The position numbers and the translations under genes are program-made. A stretch of DNA of 59,295 nt from an uncultured Prevotellaceae bacterium (GTDB taxonomy: Bacteria; Bacteroidota; Bacteroidia; Bacteroidales; Bacteroidaceae): the NCBI GenBank assembly GCA_947168045.1, contig CAMVKN010000021.1:1-59295 (forward strand). The letters are read 5' to 3'. A model generated the notes under the pieces. It did no database searches, was not told where the DNA came from, and saw nothing but the letters and a program-made list of their open reading frames with translations. How positions within the stretch are numbered: position 1 is the first letter of the stretch; each line of letters begins with the position of its first letter. Below, in pieces: positions 8,663-18,928 of this stretch.

Positions 8663-9082
8663 ATGAAAACATTAAGACTTTTCGGAATGATGCTGATGGC
8701 CGTAGTCATGGCTTTCAGCCTGAGTACATGTGGTGATGACGACGATGATGACGACCAGCCCACTTCTATCGTCGGAACAAAGTGGTATAGTGCCAACGAT
8801 GTGAATGGCCAGATCGTGTCATACACCATCTTCTGCTTCAACCAGGGTGGCGTGCTCGACGTGGAGCATCTGGTCCTCAATGACGGCAAATGGTACAAGG
8901 GCCTCAGCCATCGCTACAGCTATACCGTCAACGGCAACAAGCTGGCTGTCACCTTCCATGAAGGAGAGCAACCGGAGTATTACACATGGGATGGTCATTC
9001 CGCTCCATTGCCAGGGTTTAGCCAGCTTAGCGGCGATGTACTCCAACTGTACAACAACGCCCAGCCCGACAGCGAACTGTAG
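8663..9082 (+). CDS. Small putative lipoprotein
   Basis: 139 residues. A hydrophobic start (MKTLRLFGMMLMAVVMAFSL) leads to STCGDDDDDDD, a plausible though imperfect lipobox followed by an acidic run; acid-rich starts after the cysteine are common in surface-exposed Bacteroidetes lipoproteins. The rest (about 35-139) is beta-rich with many aromatic residues and could be a small lipocalin-like barrel, but I do not recognise a family. Start ATG 8663 was chosen because it gives the signal peptide directly; the frame is open further upstream, but that would prepend sequence overlapping the hairpin and promoter. First gene after the Reg1 operator, 49 bases before the leucine-rich protein. Confidence 0.65.
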   Translation: MKTLRLFGMMLMAVVMAFSLSTCGDDDDDDDQPTSIVGTKWYSANDVNGQIVSYTIFCFNQGGVLDVEHLVLNDGKWYKGLSHRYSYTVNGNKLAVTFHEGEQPEYYTWDGHSAPLPGFSQLSGDVLQLYNNAQPDSEL

Positions 9083-9131
9083 ATGATTCTACCTTCGAAC
9101 GTGCCCTAACCACTAAAGAAAACCGAAGAAC

Positions 9132-12100
9132 ATGAAAAGACTATTCCTTCCATTACTAATCCTTGCCATGCCAGTGCTGGCGATGGCCCAGCTGAACCTC
9201 AAGTTGACAGTGCACTGCGAGGAGTCTGGCACCCTGTTCGTGAAGATTCAGGAGCAGATAGAGGAGATTGGCGAGCTGAGCGACATCAGCGAGCTCACCG
9301 TGACGGGCCAGCTGAACTTAGACGACTACAACGTCATCAGCAACCAGATGAAGAACCTGGTGCTTGTCGACCTGGGCGGTGTGACCAACAGCAGCGACTA
9401 TCGCATGAAGCTTCAAGGGTTGTCAAAACTTGAGACGGTGGTGCTGCCGAGGAACATGACCAAGATTTGGGACAACTGCTTCTGGGAGTGCGGCAAACTT
9501 GCGTCTATCAACATCCCTGCAACGGTGACGGAGATTGGCAACCGTGCCTTTGCCCGCTGCTATAGTCTGGACAATGTCATACTGCCCGAGGGCCTCAAGA
9601 CCTTGGAGTACCAGACGTTCTGGTTATGTAGCAGTCTGAAGAACATCCAGCTGCCAGCGGGTCTTGAGGAAATCAAGGAGGGTGTATTCCAGTCCACCGG
9701 CTTCACTACCTTCACCCTGCCCTCAGGTGTGAAGATAACGGGCAAGAACGCCTTTGCAGAGTGTGGCGCATTGGAGAGCTTCACCTTCCCCGACGGGCTG
9801 CCGACAGCCGCCGAGGTGGGCGCTGGTACTTTCAGCTATTGCCGCAAGCTGAAGAGCGTTCGCCTGCCCGCCGACCTCACCGAGATTCCCGAGGCTTTCT
9901 TCGCCTACACCGCCTTGGACACCATCATCTTTCCCGAGACGGTGACAAAGATTGGCTATCAGGCGTTCTACGGCATGACCTCGCCCAAGCGCATTGTGCT
10001 GCCCGACCGCATCACCAGCATTGGCAGTCAGGCCTTCTATCTTAATAAGGCTATTGAAGAGGTGGTGTGGCCCGCAGGGTGTACCACGATGAACAGCGAC
10101 ATGTTCCGCTATTCCAATATAAAGAAGATTACCCTGCCTGAGACGCTCACCACCATGTCAGGCTACAACCACTTCTTGGAAACTCCGCTGACAAGCGTTC
10201 ACCTGCCCGACTCGCTGACCTCTCTCAGCGGCGGTATGTTCAGCCAATGCGGCAACCTGGCAGAGGTCAACATTCCCAAAGCCTGCGTAAGGATAGAAGG
10301 CAGTGCCTTTTGGCGTACCAGACTTACCCACGTTGACTTTCCCGACGGCATTACTTACATCGGGGTGCGTGCGTTTGGTGAAACACGTCTCGAAGACCTG
10401 ACCCTGCCAGCAAAGATACAGACCATAGGCGGCGAAGCCTTCAACGCTTGCAGATTCAAGCATGTGGAGGTGCCCGAGGGCTGCATGTACATTGGTGCCA
10501 GTGCCTTCCGCAGCGACAGCCTGCGCTGCCTCGACCTGCCCAGCACCCTCACCGTGGCCCGCAACACCATCATAGGAGGCTACAAGTACCGCTGCGACAG
10601 CATCATACTGCGCACAATGCTGCCGCCAGACACCTACGGCGACTTCCTGCCAACGACAAACCCCGGAACCACAACGCTCTATGTGCCCGCCGCCAGCCTG
10701 TCCACCTATCAGCAGGACACAAGGTTCACCAACCGTGCAAAGGACATCGTGGCCATCAGCGACGGACGACCTGCCTCCGATGTGATTAACATCAGCGGTG
10801 CGGTGACCATGAAGGCAGGAAGCAGCCTCACTGACAGGAAATACTACGTGAATTTCTTCTATCAGGATCTGCACAAGAATCAAATGGAGAGCGACATTAC
10901 CACCGCACATCCGAGCCTCATCATTGAGGATGGCGCAACCCTCACGGCCTCCACCATCCGTATGGACTGCAATGTGAACGACTATCACTCTGGCACCTAC
11001 ACGTGGGACTGCCTCATCAACCGTGGCTCGCTGACCGCCGACAACATCGACCTGCGGTGGAAGCTGCGCGATGGCAACTACTACTGTCCACCCTTCGACG
11101 TCAAGGTCAGCGACATCGTGACGGAGTACGAGGGAGCGCCTATCGCCTTTTTCCGCTATGACACCTCAGCGCGTGCCGTCAGCGACTTCAGTAACGCGTG
11201 GGTGCCTTTAGGCAAGGATGAGATACTGAAAGCCGGCACAGGCTACATATTCCGAGGCGACGAGGTGTTCACCGGCGAATATTACCCGTACGCATGGAAC
11301 CACAGCGCTATCACCGATTTTTCCTACCAGCACCACTACCCGTATCTGGGAGACGGGAAATACTTCCTCACTTCTTCCGACATCACCCTGCCCATGCAGC
11401 ACGCCGCAGGCCAGTTTGCCCACAACAAGAACTGGAACCTTGTGGGCCAGCCCTATCCCGCCTTCCTCGACATCCGGGGCATCGACTACGACGGCCCCAT
11501 CTTGCTGCGCACTGGCAGCAGCGCCACCTCCGGTTTCTGGCAGGCCTACAGCCCCTTAGACGATGAGATTGTCATCGCGCCCATGCAGCCCGTGTTCATC
11601 CAGGTTCCCGATGGCGTGGAGAGCATCACCCTGAAGGCCAATCGCCGCCAGGTCTCAAAAGTGTTTGTCAAGGGCGAGTCCAGCAACAGCCGCATGGCCC
11701 TGCGCCGCGCCGACAAGAATAGTCAGCGCATGGTGTTTAACCTGAGGTTGGACAAAGCCCCCCTGTCGTCCCCCGAGGGGGACACAAATGTCCTAAAGAG
11801 TAATGAAGCCCCCTCGGGGGCCGTAGGGGGGGCCTTCACCCGTTTTGTCATCAACCCCGAGGCGACGACCCGCTATGACATTGGGCGCGACGCACCAGTG
11901 ATGGCGGCCGACAGCGTCAACCTGCTCTATACCATGGCTGGCGGCGTGGCATACGCCATCAACGAGCGCCCGCTTGACGACGGCATCATCCGTCTCGCCA
12001 TGCAGCTTACGAAGCCGGGCACCTATACCCTCACGCTGAGTCTGAAGGACGGCACTGTGCTCAGCGGTTCCGCTGCTGAGACCGTCTGGCTCATCGACAA

Positions 12101-12365
12101 CGAGACAGGCACCCGTACGCAGCTTCTCCCCTCCCTTGGAGAGGGGTCGGGGATGGGCTCCTACACCTTTGAGGCTTCCGAGGCAGGCACCATCAGCAGC
12201 CGCTTCGTCATCGCCATCGGCAATGCGGAGCCTTCAGCTATCGACGAGACAGAGATGGGCATGCCACAACGCATAGACGGCATGTTCAACCTTGCTGGTC
12301 AGCGTATCAGCCAGCCCAACCATGGATTATTTATCAAGAATGGAAGGGTCGTGTTCAACAAGTAG
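9132..12365 (+). CDS. BspA-like leucine-rich repeat surface protein
   Basis: Secreted protein of 1077 residues. Signal peptide MKRLFLPLLILAMPVLAMAQ, then a long array of LRR_5/BspA repeats (about 90-510) with recurring units such as IPATVTEIGNRAFARCYSL and LPDRITSIGSQAFYLNKAI. A beta-rich region follows (about 550-1040), containing the NLVGQPYPAFLDI stretch seen in many large Prevotella surface proteins. The C-terminus FNLAGQRISQPNHGLFIKNG fits the tail shared by five large proteins in this window. BspA-type repeats are known in adhesins; the ligand here is unknown. Two GC-rich palindromes (11757-11834, 12124-12152) lie in frame in its 3' third. Confidence 0.85.
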   Translation: MKRLFLPLLILAMPVLAMAQLNLKLTVHCEESGTLFVKIQEQIEEIGELSDISELTVTGQLNLDDYNVISNQMKNLVLVDLGGVTNSSDYRMKLQGLSKLETVVLPRNMTKIWDNCFWECGKLASINIPATVTEIGNRAFARCYSLDNVILPEGLKTLEYQTFWLCSSLKNIQLPAGLEEIKEGVFQSTGFTTFTLPSGVKITGKNAFAECGALESFTFPDGLPTAAEVGAGTFSYCRKLKSVRLPADLTEIPEAFFAYTALDTIIFPETVTKIGYQAFYGMTSPKRIVLPDRITSIGSQAFYLNKAIEEVVWPAGCTTMNSDMFRYSNIKKITLPETLTTMSGYNHFLETPLTSVHLPDSLTSLSGGMFSQCGNLAEVNIPKACVRIEGSAFWRTRLTHVDFPDGITYIGVRAFGETRLEDLTLPAKIQTIGGEAFNACRFKHVEVPEGCMYIGASAFRSDSLRCLDLPSTLTVARNTIIGGYKYRCDSIILRTMLPPDTYGDFLPTTNPGTTTLYVPAASLSTYQQDTRFTNRAKDIVAISDGRPASDVINISGAVTMKAGSSLTDRKYYVNFFYQDLHKNQMESDITTAHPSLIIEDGATLTASTIRMDCNVNDYHSGTYTWDCLINRGSLTADNIDLRWKLRDGNYYCPPFDVKVSDIVTEYEGAPIAFFRYDTSARAVSDFSNAWVPLGKDEILKAGTGYIFRGDEVFTGEYYPYAWNHSAITDFSYQHHYPYLGDGKYFLTSSDITLPMQHAAGQFAHNKNWNLVGQPYPAFLDIRGIDYDGPILLRTGSSATSGFWQAYSPLDDEIVIAPMQPVFIQVPDGVESITLKANRRQVSKVFVKGESSNSRMALRRADKNSQRMVFNLRLDKAPLSSPEGDTNVLKSNEAPSGAVGGAFTRFVINPEATTRYDIGRDAPVMAADSVNLLYTMAGGVAYAINERPLDDGIIRLAMQLTKPGTYTLTLSLKDGTVLSGSAAETVWLIDNETGTRTQLLPSLGEGSGMGSYTFEASEAGTISSRFVIAIGNAEPSAIDETEMGMPQRIDGMFNLAGQRISQPNHGLFIKNGRVVFNK
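11757..11834. repeat. GC-rich nested palindrome inside the BspA-like gene
   Basis: Outer GCCCCCCT (11757-11764) pairs with AGGGGGGGCC (11825-11834). Inside are two small palindromes, CCCCCGAGGGGG and CCCCCTCGGGGG, separated by an AT-richer core. The element is translated in frame as low-complexity PLSSPEGD...APSGAVGG. Confidence 0.75.
12124..12152. repeat. Short GC-rich hairpin inside the BspA-like gene
   Basis: CCCCTC (12128-12133) pairs with GAGGGG (12141-12146) and is followed by TCGGGG. It encodes LLPSLGEGSG, an in-frame low-complexity stretch like those at 18124 and 20851. Confidence 0.55.
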
Positions 12366-12405
12366 ATGCTTTCCTAAACGTCCCATTTCCCAAACGACCA
12401 ACAAT

Positions 12406-15400
12406 ATGAAAAAGTTATTCTATATCATAATGGTGTGCTTCATTGCCACACTGACGGCAACGGCACAGGAGGCAGCGACCCACCACCTGAAGGTGAGGGT
12501 AGAGCCCAGCGTTTCTCTCCATTTCAGCTTGAAGTGTTATGAACCCTCTGCGCAGATGCACAAAAGCGGGTACTTCTACGGTGCCTCAGAACTGCTTTAC
12601 CTCAGGAGCGACACACTGGACGTAGTAGACGTAGAGCTGCCAGTAGATGCAGGCATTACCATTTGGATATCGGCATACGGATCCGCCAATGGGTCTTTCG
12701 AGCCCATTGACTGGCGCGATGCCGGCACCGTGGTAGACGTTTACAGATACAACAACGGCAACAGCTACCATTGGCGCATGCCCGACCACGACGTAGACCT
12801 CGTGGGCACCTTCGAGTATGTCCCGTACTCTCCCAGCGAGGGCGAGAATCCCGGCATGGGCAGCTGGGACCCAGAGACGGGAACGCTTATTTTGGAGGGC
12901 AGCAGCGAATACTGGCCCATTGGCTACAATCGTGACACCGACAAGGACAAGGTGCAGCGCTTCGTCCGTATCAGCAATGCCTTTGGCAATCGTACCGCAA
13001 GCTTCACGCACACCAACTATCCTAACTGCACCGTCATTGACTATAGCCACACCAATGCCGCCACTGTGACGTGCATGGACAGTAGGGAGGACATTACCAC
13101 GTCTGTTGTGGAAGCCATCCTGCCTGCCACCGTCACCTATTTCGACACCGACGCCTTCAAGAACACCCACCTGCAGACCCTCGTGCTCTACTCCCTGACG
13201 CCACCCGAACTAAAAGGAAGGAAGTGGAACAGCGAAATTCGCGAATATGAGTGGGCCACGTCGTTCCCCGACTGCCCCGACATGGTGGTGCGCGTACCTG
13301 CCGAGGCAGTGCCCCTCTACCTGGCCGACGAGCACTGGAAGGAATATACCATCGTGCCGATGGAGAGCAACTATTCTAATCTCACCGTGCAGCTCATGGC
13401 CACCCCCGTGGCCGTCACGCTGGCTCAGTACAAGGGCATGAGCCTGTTGCTGACCGACAAGAAGAGCGGCCAGGCGCGTCGCTACCTGCTCAACGTACAG
13501 AACAACAGCTATGAGTTCCGCTACTTGCCCGTCAACTCCACGTTCAAGGTACAGCTGCTCAATGGTTACGGCACTGAGGTGGCTGTGCTCGACAACGTGT
13601 TCGTTGGCGAGGAGAACAAGACCGTTACCTTCGACCACCTGCGCCGTCCCCACCAGATGGTGCTGAACCTCAGTGACGGCACGTCCTTCGTCGACCTGTC
13701 GCTCTACGAAGTGACATGGCTCAACGGCGAGGGCAACTATATCAGTAAGGGATATGTACTGAACGATGCCCTTGACGGCGAGCAGCTGCGCTATGCCATC
13801 CATCTCGACCGCTCGTTGGCCATGCAGTACACCATACCCGACAGCACGCTCATCACCGTGGGAGCCGAGGGCCAGCCGGACAACATCGTGGTGCCGCTGC
13901 TGCCTATTGCCAAGACTAATGCCACCTTCACCGTGGTTGACGCGCAGACTCATCTGGGCATTAATGGCGCCACCATCATCGTGACCCAGCGCTTAGACTA
14001 TGGCGAGGCCGGCAGCGTGACTACACTTACCACTGGCATCGACGGAAAAGCTATCGGTGAGGTGCTGGCCACCATGAGCCACGTCAGCGTGAAGTCGCCG
14101 CTGCATGGCACGCAGGAGCTGATCATCAACATGGCCGACAGCACCAACTTCCGCATGGCCTTCGTCACTGCCGAGGGCACCACCATCCGCCTGCAACATA
14201 CCTATCAGGAGGCTGTAGCCGCCGATGCGACACCTGCAGTGGTGCAGGGCTACGACAAAGGCCAGAGCCTGAACTACGAGTTCAAGGCCATACTGCCCGA
14301 CGGCAGCGAAATGGCACTGACCGACTATATGGCCAACTATCCCGTCTATACCCTCTACGACCAACTGCCGCAGGACACAAAGGTGCGCGTCAAGGCCACC
14401 GGTGTCAATGACGAGATAGAGCCTGTAGAGGCCGAGGCCGTGGTGGGTTCAAACGGCATCGTCGCCGTTACACTGCCCATCGTTCAGCGAGGCTACCTCA
14501 GCGTGCGCTATGTCAAGAGCGACAGCCGCCGACCCTCCGTGCTGCTCTTCAACGATGCCACTGGCGAGCTGGTGAAGAAGGTGGGCTTCGGCAACTATAT
14601 GACAGCCGAGTTCCGCAACTTGACTGCCGGCAACTATCTTGTGGCCGTGATGAGCAACGGCCCCGCCTTTCAGCTCATCAACAGCAGGAGCCAGTTGCTG
14701 CAGTACGAGGCCGACAAGGACTATGTCAGTCAGCAGGTGACACTTGCCGATGGCCGACTGACTGAGGCCGTCTTCGACAAGGTGCCGCTCACCATGACCC
14801 AGTTGGAGACGAACCTCACTACGCGGCGCGCACTGTGGAAGGGGGCGGCAGCCTACGCTGGCTTCCAGACGGGCATCGAAATCAAGGTCCAGTTCAAAGG
14901 CCTCACGGAGCGCATCTACCGCCGGGACTGGTACACCTATTACGACCACTCGAAGTATCCCACCGACTGCAGGGTGGAGGTTTATCTGCCTGAGGGCATG
15001 TCGAGGCCTCTAGCCCAGAGGAGCCTCCGCATGTATAGCAGCACTGGCTATACATGGCCTATAGGAAACGGCGTGTACATGCAAGGCGGCGATATAGAAA
15101 CACTGTTGGCAACTGATCCCAGTCTATTCTTCATTGACCACAGCACCATACAGTGGACCACTGCCAAGTCGGTGTGGAACGAGCGTGAGCGCAAGCTCAC
15201 TGTTGAATGGCCACACATCGACGAAGATGGTAAGATGTATATTGTCACTGGAGCAGGGAATGCAGGTACCTACACCCCTGAGGTCTACCTCACCTATACG
15301 CTGAACGGCAAACAGTACCGTGAGGTGCTCGAAACAAACACCCTGACGGTGGAAACGTGCGACATCAAAGCGCCCGAGGTGGTGACGCAGCCACGATTCA

Positions 15401-18400
15401 GGGTGAGCGGCCATGCCCAGTACACGGGCGAGAAAGAGATGGTTAAAGATCAGTTGCTTAGTGACAGATGGGCATTTGGAGGATGGATTGAAAACTGGAG
15501 TTATAAAGAGATTCCCTACGAGGCCATCACCATCATGGATGGCAACCAGCCCATCGGCAAGGCTGCAGTGAACAGCTCCGGCACATGGGAGGCATGGGTG
15601 ACGTTGCCAAAGACCACCACACTTTCCAAGCACAACATCTATGCTACGGTGAAACCCTATAAGGGACAGGACTACACCTTCAACACAGAGGTGAAGGAGG
15701 TGACCTACGACCCCGATGCCGTGGTGCCTCTGGCGACGAAGATGACCTTCTTCAACCACCACCCGGCGCACCTGGAGAGCATCGATGTGACCTTCGACTA
15801 CATGGAAGGCAAGTGTACGCCCCGCAGCTATGGCTTCTCCAATGAGCAGGGCTACGACACCGACTTCACCTTCGAGGTGAACCTGTCGAACAACGACACC
15901 ACGAAGGTCTACGCCTGCGCACTGTTTGTGGCCACCAACGGCCCCGATGCTACGGAGGATGTCCTCTGGGCGCACTACAACAAGCGCAAGAACCGCTGGA
16001 TAGCCTACGCGAAGTACAACACCCGCTCTTTGCCCTATTCGGTCATGGTAGAGCCCTATTACCACAAGGAGAACATTGGTTCAGCCGAAGATGTCAACGA
16101 GGGATATAACCTCTTCGATACCCTTCTCAACAATGACAACCAGGCCACTGCCGAGTTGCTGACGCGCTTCAGCCAGTTGGTGGATCAGGACTATCAGGCA
16201 GCCCTAAGCGGCGACCCGTCGAAGGCCATAGACCCCGACGAGCTCAACAGCGTCATGCAGCAGCTCTATGCACTCACTGGGGGCGGCGAATACGCAGAAG
16301 GCTCGACCACTACTGATGGCGACATCGATGCACTGCTCAAGAGCATTGACGACTACGACAGTCCGATGAAGCGCATCAGCGACATCTACGCCGACGTGCA
16401 GAAGAAACTCAACGAGGTGGGCGAGCTGGTGGAGGGCATCACCACCAGCCCTGCCACGGGGCTTACCCCTGAAGGCCTGCTGGCCGACGGCTACGAAGAG
16501 CTGAAGCTCGACGACGGCACCTCTGTCTATGTGCGCACCACTGAGGATGGCGGCTGGACGTATGTTGACTTTGCCAAGAACGTGAAGATGGATATATCGG
16601 CCGACGCCAAGCTGGCTCGCATGTTGAAGGGGCCGCAACACATGTCGACAGGCGAGGAGTGGTTCTATACTGCCGTGGAGATGGTCTATCTCACGGCACA
16701 AGACTTCGTCGATGTGGTGGGCAAGGTGGCCGACGCCTGCTCGGCAGTGGTCGATGCCTGTAGCCTGCACATTGACTGGTGTGTGTCCAAGCAGAAAGAC
16801 TTTATTGCCATGGTGGAGTTCAACAACAAGAACCTCAGCTGGGTGGAACGTGGCTTTGCCAACCTGCGGCTCAAGTTCGCCTACGACTCCATGACCAAGT
16901 CCATCACTGCCGCACAGAAGCTAAAGGATGCCGTGTCAAAGTTCAAGTTTGGCGACGGTGTGGGAACGCTGGCCAGCTTCTATTCGCTGGCCAAGAACTA
17001 TATGGGTTTCAAAGACCAGGACGAGAAGCTCTATAAGCTTGCCATGAGCCTGCCCATTAAGGACTGCTACGACTGGCAGAAGGCGGTCGAGCTGCAAGGC
17101 AAGATCATGAACTTCATCATGTGGATTATACCTTACCAGACGGCAACGCTCTTTGCCGACTTTGCCGCCGTGTCTACTGGACTGGCCAGTCTGATGGGCA
17201 TCACCGTCGACCCTTCAGGTGCCACTTGGTTAGGCGTGGCCCTCTCGTTTGCCAAGATTGCTATCAGCTATGCTGCCGACAAGATCTATCAGGACCGCTA
17301 CGAGTGTGCCCTCGAGGTGTTCAACTATGAGAAGGCCGACATCATCTGCGACAAGAAGAAGACCTGCCAGCAGCGAGGCGACTGTCCCACGTGCGTCAGC
17401 ACTGGCACCTGCCCCCAATGGCCCAAGCTGCCCAAGGAGCCCAAGTATCCCACTACAGATCCCCTCATCGACCCTTCGGGCTTCGTCTATGAGGGCGTGG
17501 AGAGCAACCGCTTGGAGGGCGTCACCACCACCGTGTTCTACAAGGAGGTGACGAAGGACATCTTTGGCAACGATGTGGAGAACGTATCCCTATGGGATGC
17601 CGAGAACTACGACCAGCAGAACCCGCAGCTCACCAACGAGAACGGCGAGTACGGCTGGATGGTGCCTTCAGGCCTCTGGCAGGTGAAATACGAGAAGCAG
17701 GGCTATCAGACCGAGTTTAGTGAGTGGCTGCCCGTGCCGCCGCCACAGCTTGACGTCAACCAGGGCATGACAACGATGGCATCGCCCGTGGTGAGCGATG
17801 TAAAGGCTACGCCAAATGCTGTGCAGATCACCTTCGACAAGTACATGCGTGCCGACAGCCTGACCACTAACCGCATCTTCGTCACCCGTAACGGGCAGAA
17901 GGTCAACGGTACCATCGACCCGCTGCTGCCCGCTGATGAGGCTGAGAACATGGTGCACCTCACCAACCGCGTAAACTTCGTGCCTGCCGCACAGTTGCCT
18001 GCCGGCCAGAAGCTGACGCTCACCGTCAAGGGCGACGTCGTGAGCTATGCCGGCGTGGAGATGGGCAGCGACTTCCAACAGGAGTTCGACATCAAGGCTG
18101 CCGTGGAACGCATCGTGGTAGAAGCCCCCTCCAGCTCCCTCCAAGGGGAAGAGCGTCCCGCTGTCAATGTTGTCCTCGACAAGGGCTATGCTCTCAACTT
18201 ATATGCAGAGCCCGCCGCTGCCGCCGCTGGTAAGAAGGTGGTGGTGCGCCTGTTGGGCGACATGGTGGCCAGCATCGTGGGAGCAAGTGCTTCGGGTGCC
18301 GAGCTGACCCTTGATGCCCAGGGAAAGGGTAGCTTCATCATTACCGGCGAGGCACAGGGCACCACCGCCCTGCTGTTGCAGATGGCCGATGACCCACAGG

Positions 18401-18843
18401 TGAAGCAGACGGTTGTCATCACTGTGCGTGAGGAGGGTGAATTTGTATGCCCCATGCCCACGTCGAACTATCGGTCGAGCCAGGCCTATCCCGAAGGCAC
18501 GCAGATTGCGCTGACCTGCGATCTACCTGGAGCCACCATCTGGTACACCCTCGACGGTAGCTGTCCGTGCGACTCGGAAACCGCGCATAAGTATGAAGAG
18601 CCCATCACCTTGACTGGCGACATGCTCATCAAGGCCATCGCCACCGCTCCGGGCTATGCCGACAGCGACATGGCGGAGCTGACCTTCCGGTTGTATGATC
18701 CTGACGGCATCCGCGTCGTGGATGCAGGCCGCATGGCCAAGAACAACGTCACCTACACGCTCTCCGGCGTGAAGGTTGGCAAGACTAAGCGGTTGCCGCG
18801 TGGCCTCTACATCCGCAACGGAAAGAAGTTCGTGGTGAAATAA
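12406..18843 (+). CDS. Giant secreted multidomain protein (2145 residues)
   Basis: Signal peptide MKKLFYIIMVCFIATLTATAQ; ATG 12406 was chosen for this, since earlier in-frame codons overlap the previous gene. The N-terminal half (about 30-1190) is a chain of beta-sandwich-like modules. Residues about 1270-1640 are mainly helical with a hydrophobic stretch near 1565-1625. A cysteine cluster follows (CDKKKTCQQRGDCPTCVSTG, near 1647), then DPSGFVYEGVESNRLEGV, a carboxypeptidase-regulatory-like module found in other giant surface proteins. Near the end is a chitobiase C-terminal-like module (GATIWYTLDGSCP), then the tail LPRGLYIRNGKKFVVK. No catalytic domain was recognised; an adhesive or structural surface role is inference. 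Last gene of the Reg1-linked operon. Confidence 0.75.
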   Translation: MKKLFYIIMVCFIATLTATAQEAATHHLKVRVEPSVSLHFSLKCYEPSAQMHKSGYFYGASELLYLRSDTLDVVDVELPVDAGITIWISAYGSANGSFEPIDWRDAGTVVDVYRYNNGNSYHWRMPDHDVDLVGTFEYVPYSPSEGENPGMGSWDPETGTLILEGSSEYWPIGYNRDTDKDKVQRFVRISNAFGNRTASFTHTNYPNCTVIDYSHTNAATVTCMDSREDITTSVVEAILPATVTYFDTDAFKNTHLQTLVLYSLTPPELKGRKWNSEIREYEWATSFPDCPDMVVRVPAEAVPLYLADEHWKEYTIVPMESNYSNLTVQLMATPVAVTLAQYKGMSLLLTDKKSGQARRYLLNVQNNSYEFRYLPVNSTFKVQLLNGYGTEVAVLDNVFVGEENKTVTFDHLRRPHQMVLNLSDGTSFVDLSLYEVTWLNGEGNYISKGYVLNDALDGEQLRYAIHLDRSLAMQYTIPDSTLITVGAEGQPDNIVVPLLPIAKTNATFTVVDAQTHLGINGATIIVTQRLDYGEAGSVTTLTTGIDGKAIGEVLATMSHVSVKSPLHGTQELIINMADSTNFRMAFVTAEGTTIRLQHTYQEAVAADATPAVVQGYDKGQSLNYEFKAILPDGSEMALTDYMANYPVYTLYDQLPQDTKVRVKATGVNDEIEPVEAEAVVGSNGIVAVTLPIVQRGYLSVRYVKSDSRRPSVLLFNDATGELVKKVGFGNYMTAEFRNLTAGNYLVAVMSNGPAFQLINSRSQLLQYEADKDYVSQQVTLADGRLTEAVFDKVPLTMTQLETNLTTRRALWKGAAAYAGFQTGIEIKVQFKGLTERIYRRDWYTYYDHSKYPTDCRVEVYLPEGMSRPLAQRSLRMYSSTGYTWPIGNGVYMQGGDIETLLATDPSLFFIDHSTIQWTTAKSVWNERERKLTVEWPHIDEDGKMYIVTGAGNAGTYTPEVYLTYTLNGKQYREVLETNTLTVETCDIKAPEVVTQPRFRVSGHAQYTGEKEMVKDQLLSDRWAFGGWIENWSYKEIPYEAITIMDGNQPIGKAAVNSSGTWEAWVTLPKTTTLSKHNIYATVKPYKGQDYTFNTEVKEVTYDPDAVVPLATKMTFFNHHPAHLESIDVTFDYMEGKCTPRSYGFSNEQGYDTDFTFEVNLSNNDTTKVYACALFVATNGPDATEDVLWAHYNKRKNRWIAYAKYNTRSLPYSVMVEPYYHKENIGSAEDVNEGYNLFDTLLNNDNQATAELLTRFSQLVDQDYQAALSGDPSKAIDPDELNSVMQQLYALTGGGEYAEGSTTTDGDIDALLKSIDDYDSPMKRISDIYADVQKKLNEVGELVEGITTSPATGLTPEGLLADGYEELKLDDGTSVYVRTTEDGGWTYVDFAKNVKMDISADAKLARMLKGPQHMSTGEEWFYTAVEMVYLTAQDFVDVVGKVADACSAVVDACSLHIDWCVSKQKDFIAMVEFNNKNLSWVERGFANLRLKFAYDSMTKSITAAQKLKDAVSKFKFGDGVGTLASFYSLAKNYMGFKDQDEKLYKLAMSLPIKDCYDWQKAVELQGKIMNFIMWIIPYQTATLFADFAAVSTGLASLMGITVDPSGATWLGVALSFAKIAISYAADKIYQDRYECALEVFNYEKADIICDKKKTCQQRGDCPTCVSTGTCPQWPKLPKEPKYPTTDPLIDPSGFVYEGVESNRLEGVTTTVFYKEVTKDIFGNDVENVSLWDAENYDQQNPQLTNENGEYGWMVPSGLWQVKYEKQGYQTEFSEWLPVPPPQLDVNQGMTTMASPVVSDVKATPNAVQITFDKYMRADSLTTNRIFVTRNGQKVNGTIDPLLPADEAENMVHLTNRVNFVPAAQLPAGQKLTLTVKGDVVSYAGVEMGSDFQQEFDIKAAVERIVVEAPSSSLQGEERPAVNVVLDKGYALNLYAEPAAAAAGKKVVVRLLGDMVASIVGASASGAELTLDAQGKGSFIITGEAQGTTALLLQMADDPQVKQTVVITVREEGEFVCPMPTSNYRSSQAYPEGTQIALTCDLPGATIWYTLDGSCPCDSETAHKYEEPITLTGDMLIKAIATAPGYADSDMAELTFRLYDPDGIRVVDAGRMAKNNVTYTLSGVKVGKTKRLPRGLYIRNGKKFVVK
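18124..18156. repeat. GC-rich low-complexity insert in the giant gene
   Basis: CCCCCTCC (18125-18132) and CCCTCCAAGGGG (18137-18148) resemble the small palindromes at 11757 and 20851. Encodes EAPSSSLQGEERPA in frame. Confidence 0.4.
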
Positions 18844-18884
18844 GACGGAAAGAAACGGATACTCCTTCAAGTACGTGATTAGAC

Positions 18885-18913
18885 AAAAAGCCAGGGTTTA
18901 GCCCTGGCTTTTT
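18885..18913. terminator. Bidirectional terminator
   Basis: AAAAA-GCCAGGG (18890-18896), TTTAG loop, CCCTGGC-TTTTT. It serves the giant-protein operon on the + strand and the radical-SAM gene on the - strand, which converge here. Confidence 0.85.
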
Positions 18914-18928
18914 CACTCCTTGGACATG

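Noticed and set aside
12406..18843. Polymorphic toxin interpretation of the giant protein
   Set aside because: There is no C-terminal toxin domain and no immunity gene downstream; the end is a chitobiase-like module and the shared surface tail.
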